Assembly: GCA_035698665.1 (NCBI GenBank)
Contig: DASSBN010000063.1
Span: 1-33,514, forward strand
Length of the DNA: 33,514 bases
Source of the DNA: DATEOR01 sp035698665
GTDB taxonomy: Bacteria; Actinomycetota; Thermoleophilia; Gaiellales; Gaiellaceae
Direction: 5' to 3'
Shown here one piece after another: positions 8,275-15,583 of the stretch. The stretch's first letter is position 1; the number at the start of each line of letters is the position of its first letter. The position numbers and the translations under genes were made by a program. The notes under the pieces were generated by a model. It was given only the letters and a program-made list of their open reading frames with translations, was not told where the DNA came from and searched no databases.

Positions 8275-9230
8275 CAGTTGCCCTCGTAGGGCGGCAGCGG
8301 CCAGAGGTACTGCTCGAGACCGTCGACGTGCTGGCCGGGGTCGTAGCGCTTGTACGCGTAGATCTTCGCGTCGGCGCCGGTGCCCTCCACCTTCCCCACG
8401 CTGAAGCGCTTGCCGAGCACGAGGTTCCCGTTGCGAATCATGAACTGGTAGCGGTCGAGCGCGCGCACGGGCGGCCCCGCGATCCGGTTGCCCTCGGCGT
8501 CGTAGGCGCCTCCGTGGCACGGGCATTGGAAGCCCGACACGCTCGCGACCGGCGTGATCGTCACCGGCCCCGCGTCGGTGTTGACGTCCTTCGCGTTCCC
8601 GGGCAGGCCCTGGGGCTGGGTCGGGCAGCCGACGTGGGCGCAGCGGTTGGAGATGATCGTGAAGCTCGGAACGTCGTCCACCTGGCCGTTGTTGCGGATG
8701 AAGGCGGCGCGACGGCCGACGTCCTGGGGCTCGTCCTTCTTCGAGTTGAACTGCGCGATCACGTACTGCTGCTCGGGGAAGTTGTCGAGCGGGCCGAGAT
8801 CGACGTCGTCGTCGCCCTGGCCGACGAATGCGGGCGCGATCATGAATCCGAGCGCGGGCACGGTGACGAGCGCGCCGATCGCCGCGCCGATGCCGAGCGT
8901 CGAGAGCTCGAGGAAAACGCTCCGCGGATAGCGCTCGGGCTCCTCGGGGCCCTCCTCCTCGACGGCGAGCTCGGAGACCGGCTCCTCGGCGACGACCGGC
9001 TCGGGCTCGGGAGCCGCGCGCACGTCCCGCGTGACCTCCCGGATCCAGGCGAATCCGAAGAGAAGGGCGAGGACTCCGCCGGCGACCGCGAGCCACCAGT
9101 TGATGATCAGCCCGATGAGGATGAGGGCCACTCCGCCCGCGAAGGCGAAGGGGAGGATCGTCGGGGTGGGGAGGTGCTGCTCGGATTCCTCGTGGGCCGG
9201 CTCGTCCGGCCGCTCTAGATCGTCCGCCAC
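8274..9230 (-). CDS. qcrA: Rieske iron-sulfur subunit with three membrane segments
   Basis: A 318-residue Rieske protein. A charged N-terminus leads to two membrane spans (about 25-62), an acidic Glu/Pro loop (73-99), and a third span (about 105-135). This three-span form is typical of actinobacterial QcrA; most Rieske proteins have one. The 2Fe-2S ligands are Cys197 and His199 (CAHVGC) and Cys236 and His239 (CPCHGG), with Cys202 and Cys238 forming the usual disulfide. There are 36 residues between His199 and Cys236 where about 15-18 are usual, so a loop has been inserted. GTG 9230 is preceded by GGGAG at good spacing. It is the first gene of qcrABC, 67 bases downstream of the ubiD stop. Confidence 0.93.
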   Translation of the reverse strand: MADDLERPDEPAHEESEQHLPTPTILPFAFAGGVALILIGLIINWWLAVAGGVLALLFGFAWIREVTRDVRAAPEPEPVVAEEPVSELAVEEEGPEEPERYPRSVFLELSTLGIGAAIGALVTVPALGFMIAPAFVGQGDDDVDLGPLDNFPEQQYVIAQFNSKKDEPQDVGRRAAFIRNNGQVDDVPSFTIISNRCAHVGCPTQPQGLPGNAKDVNTDAGPVTITPVASVSGFQCPCHGGAYDAEGNRIAGPPVRALDRYQFMIRNGNLVLGKRFSVGKVEGTGADAKIYAYKRYDPGQHVDGLEQYLWPLPPYEGN

Positions 9231-9297
9231 CCAGCTCCCTTCATCGCGCGGCCCCTGTCACAAGCTCCGGCATTCTTCCCGGCTTTCGGCGAATGTG

Positions 9298-10782
9298 TCA
9301 ACGACGTACCGTTTGCCGCAAGACCCTGGAAATTCCGCCGTTCTGAGCCTCCGGCGGCGCGAGGCCGTACTCGCTCCAGCGGCGATCCACGAGGTCACGA
9401 ACCTCGGCAGTCATCTCGATGCGCTCCGGCCACTCGCGGGCGCCCTCGCTCTCCCACTTGTGCGTCGCGTCGAGGCCGAGCTTCCCGCCGTAGCAGTACA
9501 TGGCGGCAGCGTGGTCGAGCTGATCGGTCGGGCCTTCGGAGATGACCACGTCGCGGCCGGGATCGACGTTCGCGCACGCGTGGAAGAAGACCTGCTCGTA
9601 GTCGTGCACGTCGACGAAGTCGTCAACGACGACGACGGACTTCGAGAGCGACAGCATCCCGAGCCCCCAGATCGCATGCATGACCTTCTTCGCGTGCCCT
9701 GGGAAGCCCTTGCGGATCGAGACGATGACGCAGTTGTGGAAGGCCCCTGCCACCGGCAGGTCGTAGTCGACGATCTCGGGCACAGTCATCCGGATCGCAG
9801 GCAGAAAGATTCGCTCGGTCGCCTTGCCGAGCCACGCGTCCTCGGCGGGCGGGACGCCGACGACGATGGACGGGTAGATGGCGTCGCGCCGCATCGTCAT
9901 GCACGTGAGGTGGAAGATCGGAAACGGCTCCGGAGGGGAGTAGTAGCCCGTGTGGTCGCCGAATGGCCCCTCGGTGCCGAGCTCGCCCTTTTCGATGTAG
10001 CCCTCGAGGACGATCTCCGCGTTGGCGGGCACCTCCAGGTCGACCGTCTTCGCCGGGACGAGCTCGACGGCTTCGCCGCGCAGGAACCCGGCGAGCATGA
10101 ACTCGTCGATGTGCTTCGGGAGGGGCGCGCTCGCCGAGTACGTCGTGACCGGGTCGCAACCGAGCGCGACGGCGACGTCGAGGCGTTCGCCCATGCCGCG
10201 CCAGTCGGCCGCGCCGTCCTTGTGGATCTGCCAGTGCATGAAGGTCGTCGTGGAGTCGATCTTCTGCATCCGGTACATGCCGACGTTGCGCGTGCCGGTC
10301 CTCGGGTCCTTCGTGATCACCGCGGGAAGCGTGATGAAAGGCGCGGGGTCGCCGGGCCAGCAGTGCTGGATTGGGAGCAGGTCGAGGTCGGGCTCGAGGA
10401 CGACGTCCTGCACGGGGCCGCTCCGCACCGTCTTCGGCATCGAGTCGGCGAGGCGCTTGAGCTTGCCGAGGCCCTTGACCTTCTCGACGATCCCCTGCGG
10501 CGGCTGCATCTCGAGCACGTCGCCGAGCTTCTGCCCGACCGCGTCGAGCGACGGCTCGCCGAAGGCCATCGCCATGCGCCGCTCGGTGCCGAACTGGTTC
10601 GCCAGAAGCTGGTGGTCGGCACCCTTCGGGTTCTTGAAGAGGAGCGCCGGCCCGCCGGCCTTCACCGTTCGGTCGACGATCTCCGTGACCTCGAGATAGG
10701 GGTCGACCTCGGCCTCGATCTCGTGGAGCTCGCCGGCTCGGCGAAGCTCGTCGATCCAGGAGCGGAGGTCAGCCGCGGGCAC
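9298..10782 (-). CDS. UbiD-family prFMN-dependent decarboxylase (MqnL-like)
   Basis: A 494-residue decarboxylase using the prenylated FMN made by UbiX. Family landmarks are RNVGMYRMQ (Arg171), EIVLEGYIEKGE (Glu260) and EGPFGDHTGYY (Glu271 onward), giving the Glu-Arg-Glu catalytic set, with CMTMRRDAIYPSIVVG and GLGMLSLSKSVVVVD downstream. Full length for the family. GTG 10782 has no clear ribosome site but follows TAGACT by six bases, which may be a leaderless -10 box. Its presence in a run with mqn genes, ubiX and a prenyl synthase suggests decarboxylation of the prenylated naphthoate in menaquinone synthesis (MqnL). A role on an unrelated aromatic acid cannot be excluded from sequence alone. 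Confidence 0.9.
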   Translation of the reverse strand: MPAADLRSWIDELRRAGELHEIEAEVDPYLEVTEIVDRTVKAGGPALLFKNPKGADHQLLANQFGTERRMAMAFGEPSLDAVGQKLGDVLEMQPPQGIVEKVKGLGKLKRLADSMPKTVRSGPVQDVVLEPDLDLLPIQHCWPGDPAPFITLPAVITKDPRTGTRNVGMYRMQKIDSTTTFMHWQIHKDGAADWRGMGERLDVAVALGCDPVTTYSASAPLPKHIDEFMLAGFLRGEAVELVPAKTVDLEVPANAEIVLEGYIEKGELGTEGPFGDHTGYYSPPEPFPIFHLTCMTMRRDAIYPSIVVGVPPAEDAWLGKATERIFLPAIRMTVPEIVDYDLPVAGAFHNCVIVSIRKGFPGHAKKVMHAIWGLGMLSLSKSVVVVDDFVDVHDYEQVFFHACANVDPGRDVVISEGPTDQLDHAAAMYCYGGKLGLDATHKWESEGAREWPERIEMTAEVRDLVDRRWSEYGLAPPEAQNGGISRVLRQTVRR

Positions 10783-10812
10783 GACTTGAGTCTATCCGGG
10801 CGGGTCTGGACC

Positions 10813-10998
10813 TCAGTACGCCCTGCGCGCCGCGCGGCGTTCCTTGCGGCGGTGCCCCATCCAGCGGAAGAGCTGGCCAATCAGGACGACGCCGAGGAAG
10901 ACGGCGCCGACCGCCAGCATGACGAGGACCACGTCCCGCCCTTCCTCCGCCGGCGTCTTCTCGGCCGCGAGCAGGGCGGCTGTGGCGAGGGCACTCAT
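10813..10998 (-). CDS. Small single-span membrane protein
   Basis: A 61-residue protein with one hydrophobic span (about residues 23-43, VVLVMLAVGAVFLGVVLIGQ) and a very basic C-terminal tail (RWMGHRRKERRAARRAY), predicting a cytoplasmic C-terminus. It lies between the 154-residue protein at 11011 and the UbiD gene, 12 and 30 bases away, in the same direction. I do not recognise a family. Position suggests co-expression with the quinone genes, and such a protein might tether a soluble enzyme to the membrane, but that is speculation. Confidence 0.6.
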   Translation of the reverse strand: MSALATAALLAAEKTPAEEGRDVVLVMLAVGAVFLGVVLIGQLFRWMGHRRKERRAARRAY

Positions 10999-11010
10999 GC
11001 GGGGCCGATC

Positions 11011-11475
11011 CTACTCGACTCGCTCGGCGTGCAGGGAGAGAGCCCGGCCACGGGCCTGGTCGCTCGCCTCGCCGCCGCCGTCGAGCGCGGAGACCGTCGA
11101 CGCCCACGCCTCGCCGTCCCCGGGAAGCCCCTCCGCCCGGAGATGAGCGCAGAGCGAGAGGAGCTCGGCCAGCGCCCCAACTGCGTCGACCTCACCGAGC
11201 GACGCGACGCGGACGAGGCCGTGCGCGTAGAGGTAATCGCCCAGGAGGATCCGCGTGTCGCGATCGTCCGCGCGGAAGAGCCGGGGCTTGCCGTAGTGGA
11301 GGAGGTAGCCCTCGTAGATCGTCTCGAGCCCGACGGCGAACCGTTCCTCGGCGAGCGGGGAGAAGACGGCCTGCTCCTCGCGCTCGGTCTCGGGCCGAAG
11401 CGCAGCAGCCCAGAGCTCGCTCTCCCTGCCGGCCTCGACGGCAATGGTCCCCCAGATGGATCCCGTGGCGCTCAT
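11011..11475 (-). CDS. Unassigned helical protein with prenyl-synthase-like GDYLYA segment (possible HepS-like subunit)
   Basis: A 154-residue soluble protein, apparently mostly helical, without signal peptide or membrane span. The segment ILLGDYLYAHGLVRVASLGE (about residues 77-96) resembles the GDYLFARAF helix of prenyl synthases, including the one encoded at 4430-5356, and the layout recalls the small regulatory subunit of heptaprenyl diphosphate synthase (HepS). No Asp-rich catalytic motif is present, consistent with a non-catalytic subunit. ATG 11475 overlaps the methyltransferase stop (ATGA). Its place among menaquinone genes agrees with such a role, but the similarity is one helix seen by eye and could be misleading. 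The gene itself is well supported by codon use and packing. Confidence 0.6.
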   Translation of the reverse strand: MSATGSIWGTIAVEAGRESELWAAALRPETEREEQAVFSPLAEERFAVGLETIYEGYLLHYGKPRLFRADDRDTRILLGDYLYAHGLVRVASLGEVDAVGALAELLSLCAHLRAEGLPGDGEAWASTVSALDGGGEASDQARGRALSLHAERVE

Positions 11476-12095
11476 CGCTTGCGGGCGAGGAACCACACGT
11501 ACACGACTTCGCGATCTCCTTCGAGCTGCGGCTCGATCTCCTGACGAAGAAGGTCGAAGCCTGCGTCCTCCACCAGACGGGCCGTGGTCGCGGGATCGAA
11601 CTGAGAGAAGAACATCGGCGTCTCGAGCCAGTCGCACACCGTTCCCGAGTCTTCACCTCGCTCGGTCGTGAAGAGGAGTTGGCCGCCGGGGCGTAGCCAC
11701 TCCGCGAACCGTGCGAAGAGTGGGCCGTGCTCTTCGCGCGGGAGGTGTTCGAGAACATAGAGGGCTACGACGGCGTCGAACGACGACGCCGGGAAATCTT
11801 GAGCCGCGATGTCTCCGTGAAGCACAGTCGAATTCGGGACATTTCGCCTCGCCGCCTCGCACTGCGACGCCGAAACGTCAACCGCCGTTGCCGCGTGTCG
11901 CTCCGCGATCGCGGCGAGGCCCGGAAGCCCGTCCCCGCACCCGACATCGAGCACCCTGCTCCCATCGGCAAGCTCCGCGAGGAGAGCGTTCAACCGCCGG
12001 AGCCTGGGCCACTCCGAGCCGCCCGCCTCGAGCGCCGCGTAGCGCCCGCCGACCTGGTCGTACCCGGCTGCGACGATCTCCTTCGCGTCAGCCAA
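11472..12095 (-). CDS. Class I SAM-dependent methyltransferase
   Basis: A 207-residue methyltransferase of the class I fold. VLDVGCGDGLPGL (about residues 48-60) is the SAM-binding motif, AVDVSASQCEAAR the acidic strand 2, and LRPGGQLLFTT motif III; SFDAVVALYVLEHLP is the usual motif II region. The start is TTG 12095, overlapping the hemL stop by 8 bases. The substrate cannot be told from the sequence. The location between hemL and the possible prenyl-synthase subunit would fit a quinone or tetrapyrrole role, but such general methyltransferases are common anywhere. Confidence 0.85.
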   Translation of the reverse strand: MADAKEIVAAGYDQVGGRYAALEAGGSEWPRLRRLNALLAELADGSRVLDVGCGDGLPGLAAIAERHAATAVDVSASQCEAARRNVPNSTVLHGDIAAQDFPASSFDAVVALYVLEHLPREEHGPLFARFAEWLRPGGQLLFTTERGEDSGTVCDWLETPMFFSQFDPATTARLVEDAGFDLLRQEIEPQLEGDREVVYVWFLARKR

Positions 12096-13275
12096 CGAAC
12101 TCCTTCGCCGCCTCGACCGTGCGCTCGACCTCGGCCGGGCCGTGGGCGGTCGAGACGAACATTGCCTCGAACGGCGAAGGGGCGATGTAGACCCCGCGGT
12201 CGAGCAGGTGGTGGAAGAAGGCGCTGTAGCGGTCCTGGTCGCAGGCAGCCGCGTCGTCCCGGTCGCGCACGGGGCCCGCGCCGAAAAACGGGGTCAGCAT
12301 CGAGCCCACGCGCTGCACGGTGATTCCCTCCTGGCTCAGACCTCGCTGCAGCACGGTGCCGGTCTCTTCCAGCTGCTCGTAGATCCCAGGATCGCGAAGC
12401 CGGCGAAGCACGACGAGAGCCGCCGCCGTGGCGAGCGGGTTGCCGGAAAGCGTGCCCGCCTGGAAGACGGGTCCCTCGGGCGCCACGGCGTCCATCACTT
12501 CAGCGCGGCCCCCGAAGGCTGCGAGCGGGAGACCTCCGCCGACGATCTTCCCGAGCACGGTGAGGTCGGGCGTCACGCCGTAGAGCTCCTGCGCCCCTCC
12601 GCGCGCAACGCGGAAGCCGGTGATCACCTCGTCGAAGACAAGGAGCGCGCCGGTGTCGTCGCAGAGGGACCGGAGCGCCTCGAGGAAACCCGGCTCGGGC
12701 GGGACAACGCCCATGTTCCCGCCCACCGGCTCGACAATGATCGCAGCGAGGCCTTCCCCGGCAGCTCGAGCCGTCGCGGTGATGCCCTCGACGTCGTTGA
12801 ACCTGCACGCGAGCGCTGACTCTCCCGAGAGCACGTCGGAGTGCCCGTGGTAGCAGCCCTCGAAGTGGATGACGAGCTCGCGGCCCAGGTAGCCGCGCGC
12901 GAGGCGCACCGCGCTCATCGCGGCCTCGGTGCCCGAGCTCACGAGGCGAACCTTCTCGACCGACGGCACGGCGTCGGCGATCTCCTCGGCGAGCTCGACC
13001 TCCCGCTCGGTCGGAGCGCCGAATGTCGTTCCCTCGGAAGCGGCCTCCTGCACCGCCTCGACGATCTCCGGATCGGAGTGACCGAAGACGAGCGGCCCCC
13101 ACGACTGCACCCAGTCGACGTAGCGCCTACCCTCGGTGTCCTCGACGTACGCGCCCTCTCCCCGGCGAACGAAGAAGGGCTCCCCGCCGACTGGGCCCCA
13201 GGCGCGGACCGGGCTGTTCACGCCTCCCGGGACGACCGCCTTGGCGCGCTGCCAGAGACTCGTGGTTACAGCCAC
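12088..13275 (-). CDS. hemL: Glutamate-1-semialdehyde 2,1-aminomutase (HemL) lacking the gating-loop segment
   Basis: A 395-residue PLP enzyme that converts glutamate-1-semialdehyde to 5-aminolevulinate in the C5 haem pathway. Seen: VPGGVNSPVRAW, SSGTEAAMSAVRLARG, FEGCYHGHSD, FDEVITGFR and the PLP lysine Lys243 in LGKIVGGGLP. The family is usually about 425-430 residues; here the stretch after GHSD is only about 10 residues (SGESALACRFND) where relatives carry roughly 35, including a GSG/SPGVP region. That missing part matches the mobile gating loop described in the cyanobacterial enzyme. The reading frame around the gap is intact. GTG 13275 overlaps the hemB stop by 10 bases. A related class III aminotransferase is the alternative, but hemB next door supports HemL. 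Confidence 0.88.
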   Translation of the reverse strand: MAVTTSLWQRAKAVVPGGVNSPVRAWGPVGGEPFFVRRGEGAYVEDTEGRRYVDWVQSWGPLVFGHSDPEIVEAVQEAASEGTTFGAPTEREVELAEEIADAVPSVEKVRLVSSGTEAAMSAVRLARGYLGRELVIHFEGCYHGHSDVLSGESALACRFNDVEGITATARAAGEGLAAIIVEPVGGNMGVVPPEPGFLEALRSLCDDTGALLVFDEVITGFRVARGGAQELYGVTPDLTVLGKIVGGGLPLAAFGGRAEVMDAVAPEGPVFQAGTLSGNPLATAAALVVLRRLRDPGIYEQLEETGTVLQRGLSQEGITVQRVGSMLTPFFGAGPVRDRDDAAACDQDRYSAFFHHLLDRGVYIAPSPFEAMFVSTAHGPAEVERTVEAAKEFVG

Positions 13276-14237
13276 CCCGCGACTTCCTTCGCCCAGTACG
13301 AGACGATGACGTCGGCTCCGGCGCGCTTGATCGCCGTCAGGCTCTCGAGCGCGGCGGTGCGCTCCTCCAGCCAGCCCCGCTCCACCGCTGCCTTCACCAT
13401 CGCGTACTCGCCGCTGACGTTGTACGCGAAGATCGGCACGTCGAACCGGGCCCTCGCTGCGGCGATGACGTCGAGAGACGGGAGCGCCGGCTTGATCATG
13501 AGCGCGTCGGCTCCCTCCTGGAGATCGAGCTCGCACTCGCGCAGAGCCTCGCGCGCGTTGGCCGGATCCATCTGGTAGCTCCGCCGGTCGCCGAACGAGG
13601 GCGCCGACTCCGCCGCCTCCCGGAAGGGACCGTAGAAGGCCGAGGCAGCCTTGGCCGCGTAGGACACGATCGGTACCTGCTCGAACCCGTCCGAGTCGAG
13701 CGCGCCCCTGATCGCCCCGACCCGCCCGTCCATCATGTCGCTCGGGCAGACGGCGTGGGCGCCGGCCTCGGCATGGCTGACCGCGGTTTTCGCGAGGAGC
13801 TCCAGCGAGAGGTCGTTCACGATCTCGTCGCCGTCGACGACCCCGCAGTGGCCGTGCGAGGTGTACTCGCAGAGGCAGACGTCCGTGAGGAGCACCATCT
13901 CCGGCGTCCGCTCGGCGAGCGCGCGGAGGGCCTGCTGGACGATCCCGTCCTCGTCGTACGCGCCCGAGGCGGCCTCGTCCTTCTCCTCGGGGATTCCGAA
14001 GAGGAGAACGGCGCCGATCCCCAGCCCGAGGAGCTCCTCCGCCTCATCGGCGAGCCGGTCGACGGAGCGCTGGGCGATCCCCGGCAGGCCCTCGAGCGGC
14101 TTCTCCACGCCGGAGCCGGGGCACGCGAAGAGCGGATAGACGAAGTCGCGCAGGTCGAGGCGCGTCTCGCGGACGAGCTCTCTCAGCGCGCCGGTCCGCC
14201 GGAAGCGGCGCAGACGCGTGGCCGGAAAGGCGCTCAT
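13266..14237 (-). CDS. hemB: Delta-aminolevulinic acid dehydratase (porphobilinogen synthase)
   Basis: A 323-residue enzyme that condenses two 5-aminolevulinate molecules to porphobilinogen. RLRRFRRTGALRELVRE is the normal N-terminus; the zinc-binding cysteine cluster appears as DVCLCEYTSHGHCG; the two active-site lysines lie in SYAAKAASAFYGPFR and MIKPALPSLD. The Cys-rich type implies zinc dependence rather than the Asp-rich magnesium type. ATG 14237 overlaps the permease stop (ATGA), and the 3' end overlaps hemL, the enzyme that makes its substrate. hemA, hemC and hemD are not in the window. Confidence 0.96.
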   Translation of the reverse strand: MSAFPATRLRRFRRTGALRELVRETRLDLRDFVYPLFACPGSGVEKPLEGLPGIAQRSVDRLADEAEELLGLGIGAVLLFGIPEEKDEAASGAYDEDGIVQQALRALAERTPEMVLLTDVCLCEYTSHGHCGVVDGDEIVNDLSLELLAKTAVSHAEAGAHAVCPSDMMDGRVGAIRGALDSDGFEQVPIVSYAAKAASAFYGPFREAAESAPSFGDRRSYQMDPANAREALRECELDLQEGADALMIKPALPSLDVIAAARARFDVPIFAYNVSGEYAMVKAAVERGWLEERTAALESLTAIKRAGADVIVSYWAKEVAGWL

Positions 14238-15583
14238 GCCAGCAATCTTCGCATTCCGAGCCGGGCCGCCGCCCCGAAGGCCACCGCCAGCCCGGCGAGC
14301 CACGCGGCCTCGCGGGCGATGGTCGGCCAGGGGTCGACGTCGTAGAGCGAGGACTGGAAGAAGTCGACGGCGTGCGAGAACGGGAACGCCTTCGAGATCA
14401 GGCGCGCGGCCTCCACGGTCCCTTCGGGGAGGAGGCCGAGCAGCACGAGCGGGAGGGCGACGAGGAAGGCGACGAGCACCGCCGTCCGCGCCTCGCGCGC
14501 GACCACGCCGACGAGGACGCCGAAGGCCCCGAAGGCAGCGCCCGCGACGACGAGGCCGAGAGCGAGAAGCGGCAGCCGCGTCCACGGCTCCCCGCCCGTC
14601 ACGTCGAAGACCGTGGCGAGCAGGCCGAACACGAGCGCGATGACGAGCCCGAGGACGACGGCCACGAGCGCGGCGAGGGCAACCTTCACGACCACGAGGT
14701 CGGTCAGCCGGACGAGCCCGCGCGCGAGCCGGCCGATGACGTTCTCGTCCCGCTCGGACGCGATCGCGGCGGCGGCGAGCAGAACGCAGATGAAGGCCAG
14801 CGTCAGCGCCAGGGCGTACGCCTGAAGTTGGGCGGACAGGAGCCACGAGCGGCCCGCCTCGGTGTCGATCTCGAGCTGGATCGGGTTCGCGGTCGCATGG
14901 AGGGACTCGTCGGAGGCCCCGAGTGCGAGCTGCGCCTGGCGGACGAAGTTGGAGAGCTCTCTGGCCCGCGCCGCGATCGCGGGGTCCTTTGTCGTCTGCT
15001 CGATCTCGGTCAGGAGCTCGCCCGCGCGCTCGAGCCCGACGACGTCGAACTCGTTGCCGAGGAACGTGCCGGTGCCTCCCTGCACGATCAGCCTGACGTA
15101 CTCGAGGTTCGCGTCGATGTACGCGTCCTGCAGCCGCTGGTTCAGCTCGTAGACGAGCGCCTGGGTCTGCTGCTCGACGCGCGTCGCGACCCCGCCGCGT
15201 GCGGTCTTGAGGATGAGCTCGGGGCTCTCCACCATCCCGCGCAGGCGCGAGGCGAACCCGCGCGGCACGATGATCTCGGCGTTCACCTCGCCGTTTTCAA
15301 GCTTGCGGTCTGCCTCCTCCTGGTCCATCTCGACGAGCTCTGCGTTCTCGTTCACCTGGTCGAGGACCTGGGGGACGTTGAACGTCTGTCCGCCCACCGT
15401 GAGCTTGTCGGGCAGGCGGTCGAGGTCGACGAAGGCGATGGTCGGGCGGTCGCCCGCGTAGCGCACGACGGCGCCGACGAGCGCCGCGAAGACGAGGGGA
15501 TAGACGATCAGCGCGGCGAGGAGAACCGGCGAGCGCCCGAGCACGCGCAGGTCCTTCCGGAGGAGGAGGCCGATGCGCCTCAT
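14234..15583 (-). CDS. ABC-2 type exporter permease with large extracytoplasmic domain
   Basis: A 449-residue membrane protein. One span near the N-terminus (about residues 18-42, VLLAALIVYPLVFAALVGAVV) is followed by about 210 residues outside the membrane, then a cluster of five or six spans from about residue 245 to the end. This is the NatB/ABC-2 layout. It pairs with the ATPase gene just upstream (ATGA overlap) and is itself overlapped by hemB. The substrate is unknown; being first in an operon with hemB and hemL raises the possibility of exporting a tetrapyrrole-linked or envelope compound, but no motif shows it. Confidence 0.85.
   Translation of the reverse strand: MRRIGLLLRKDLRVLGRSPVLLAALIVYPLVFAALVGAVVRYAGDRPTIAFVDLDRLPDKLTVGGQTFNVPQVLDQVNENAELVEMDQEEADRKLENGEVNAEIIVPRGFASRLRGMVESPELILKTARGGVATRVEQQTQALVYELNQRLQDAYIDANLEYVRLIVQGGTGTFLGNEFDVVGLERAGELLTEIEQTTKDPAIAARARELSNFVRQAQLALGASDESLHATANPIQLEIDTEAGRSWLLSAQLQAYALALTLAFICVLLAAAAIASERDENVIGRLARGLVRLTDLVVVKVALAALVAVVLGLVIALVFGLLATVFDVTGGEPWTRLPLLALGLVVAGAAFGAFGVLVGVVAREARTAVLVAFLVALPLVLLGLLPEGTVEAARLISKAFPFSHAVDFFQSSLYDVDPWPTIAREAAWLAGLAVAFGAAARLGMRRLLA

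Noticed and set aside
9231..9297. Possible small RNA or hairpin between ubiD and qcrA
   Set aside because: Only a 5-base CATTC/GAATG pairing and short GC repeats are present; too weak to call.
9031..11544. Plus-strand open frame of 837 codons
   Set aside because: It lies antisense to qcrA, ubiD and other recognised genes. The long frame is expected from GC-rich codon bias and the product has no recognisable domain.
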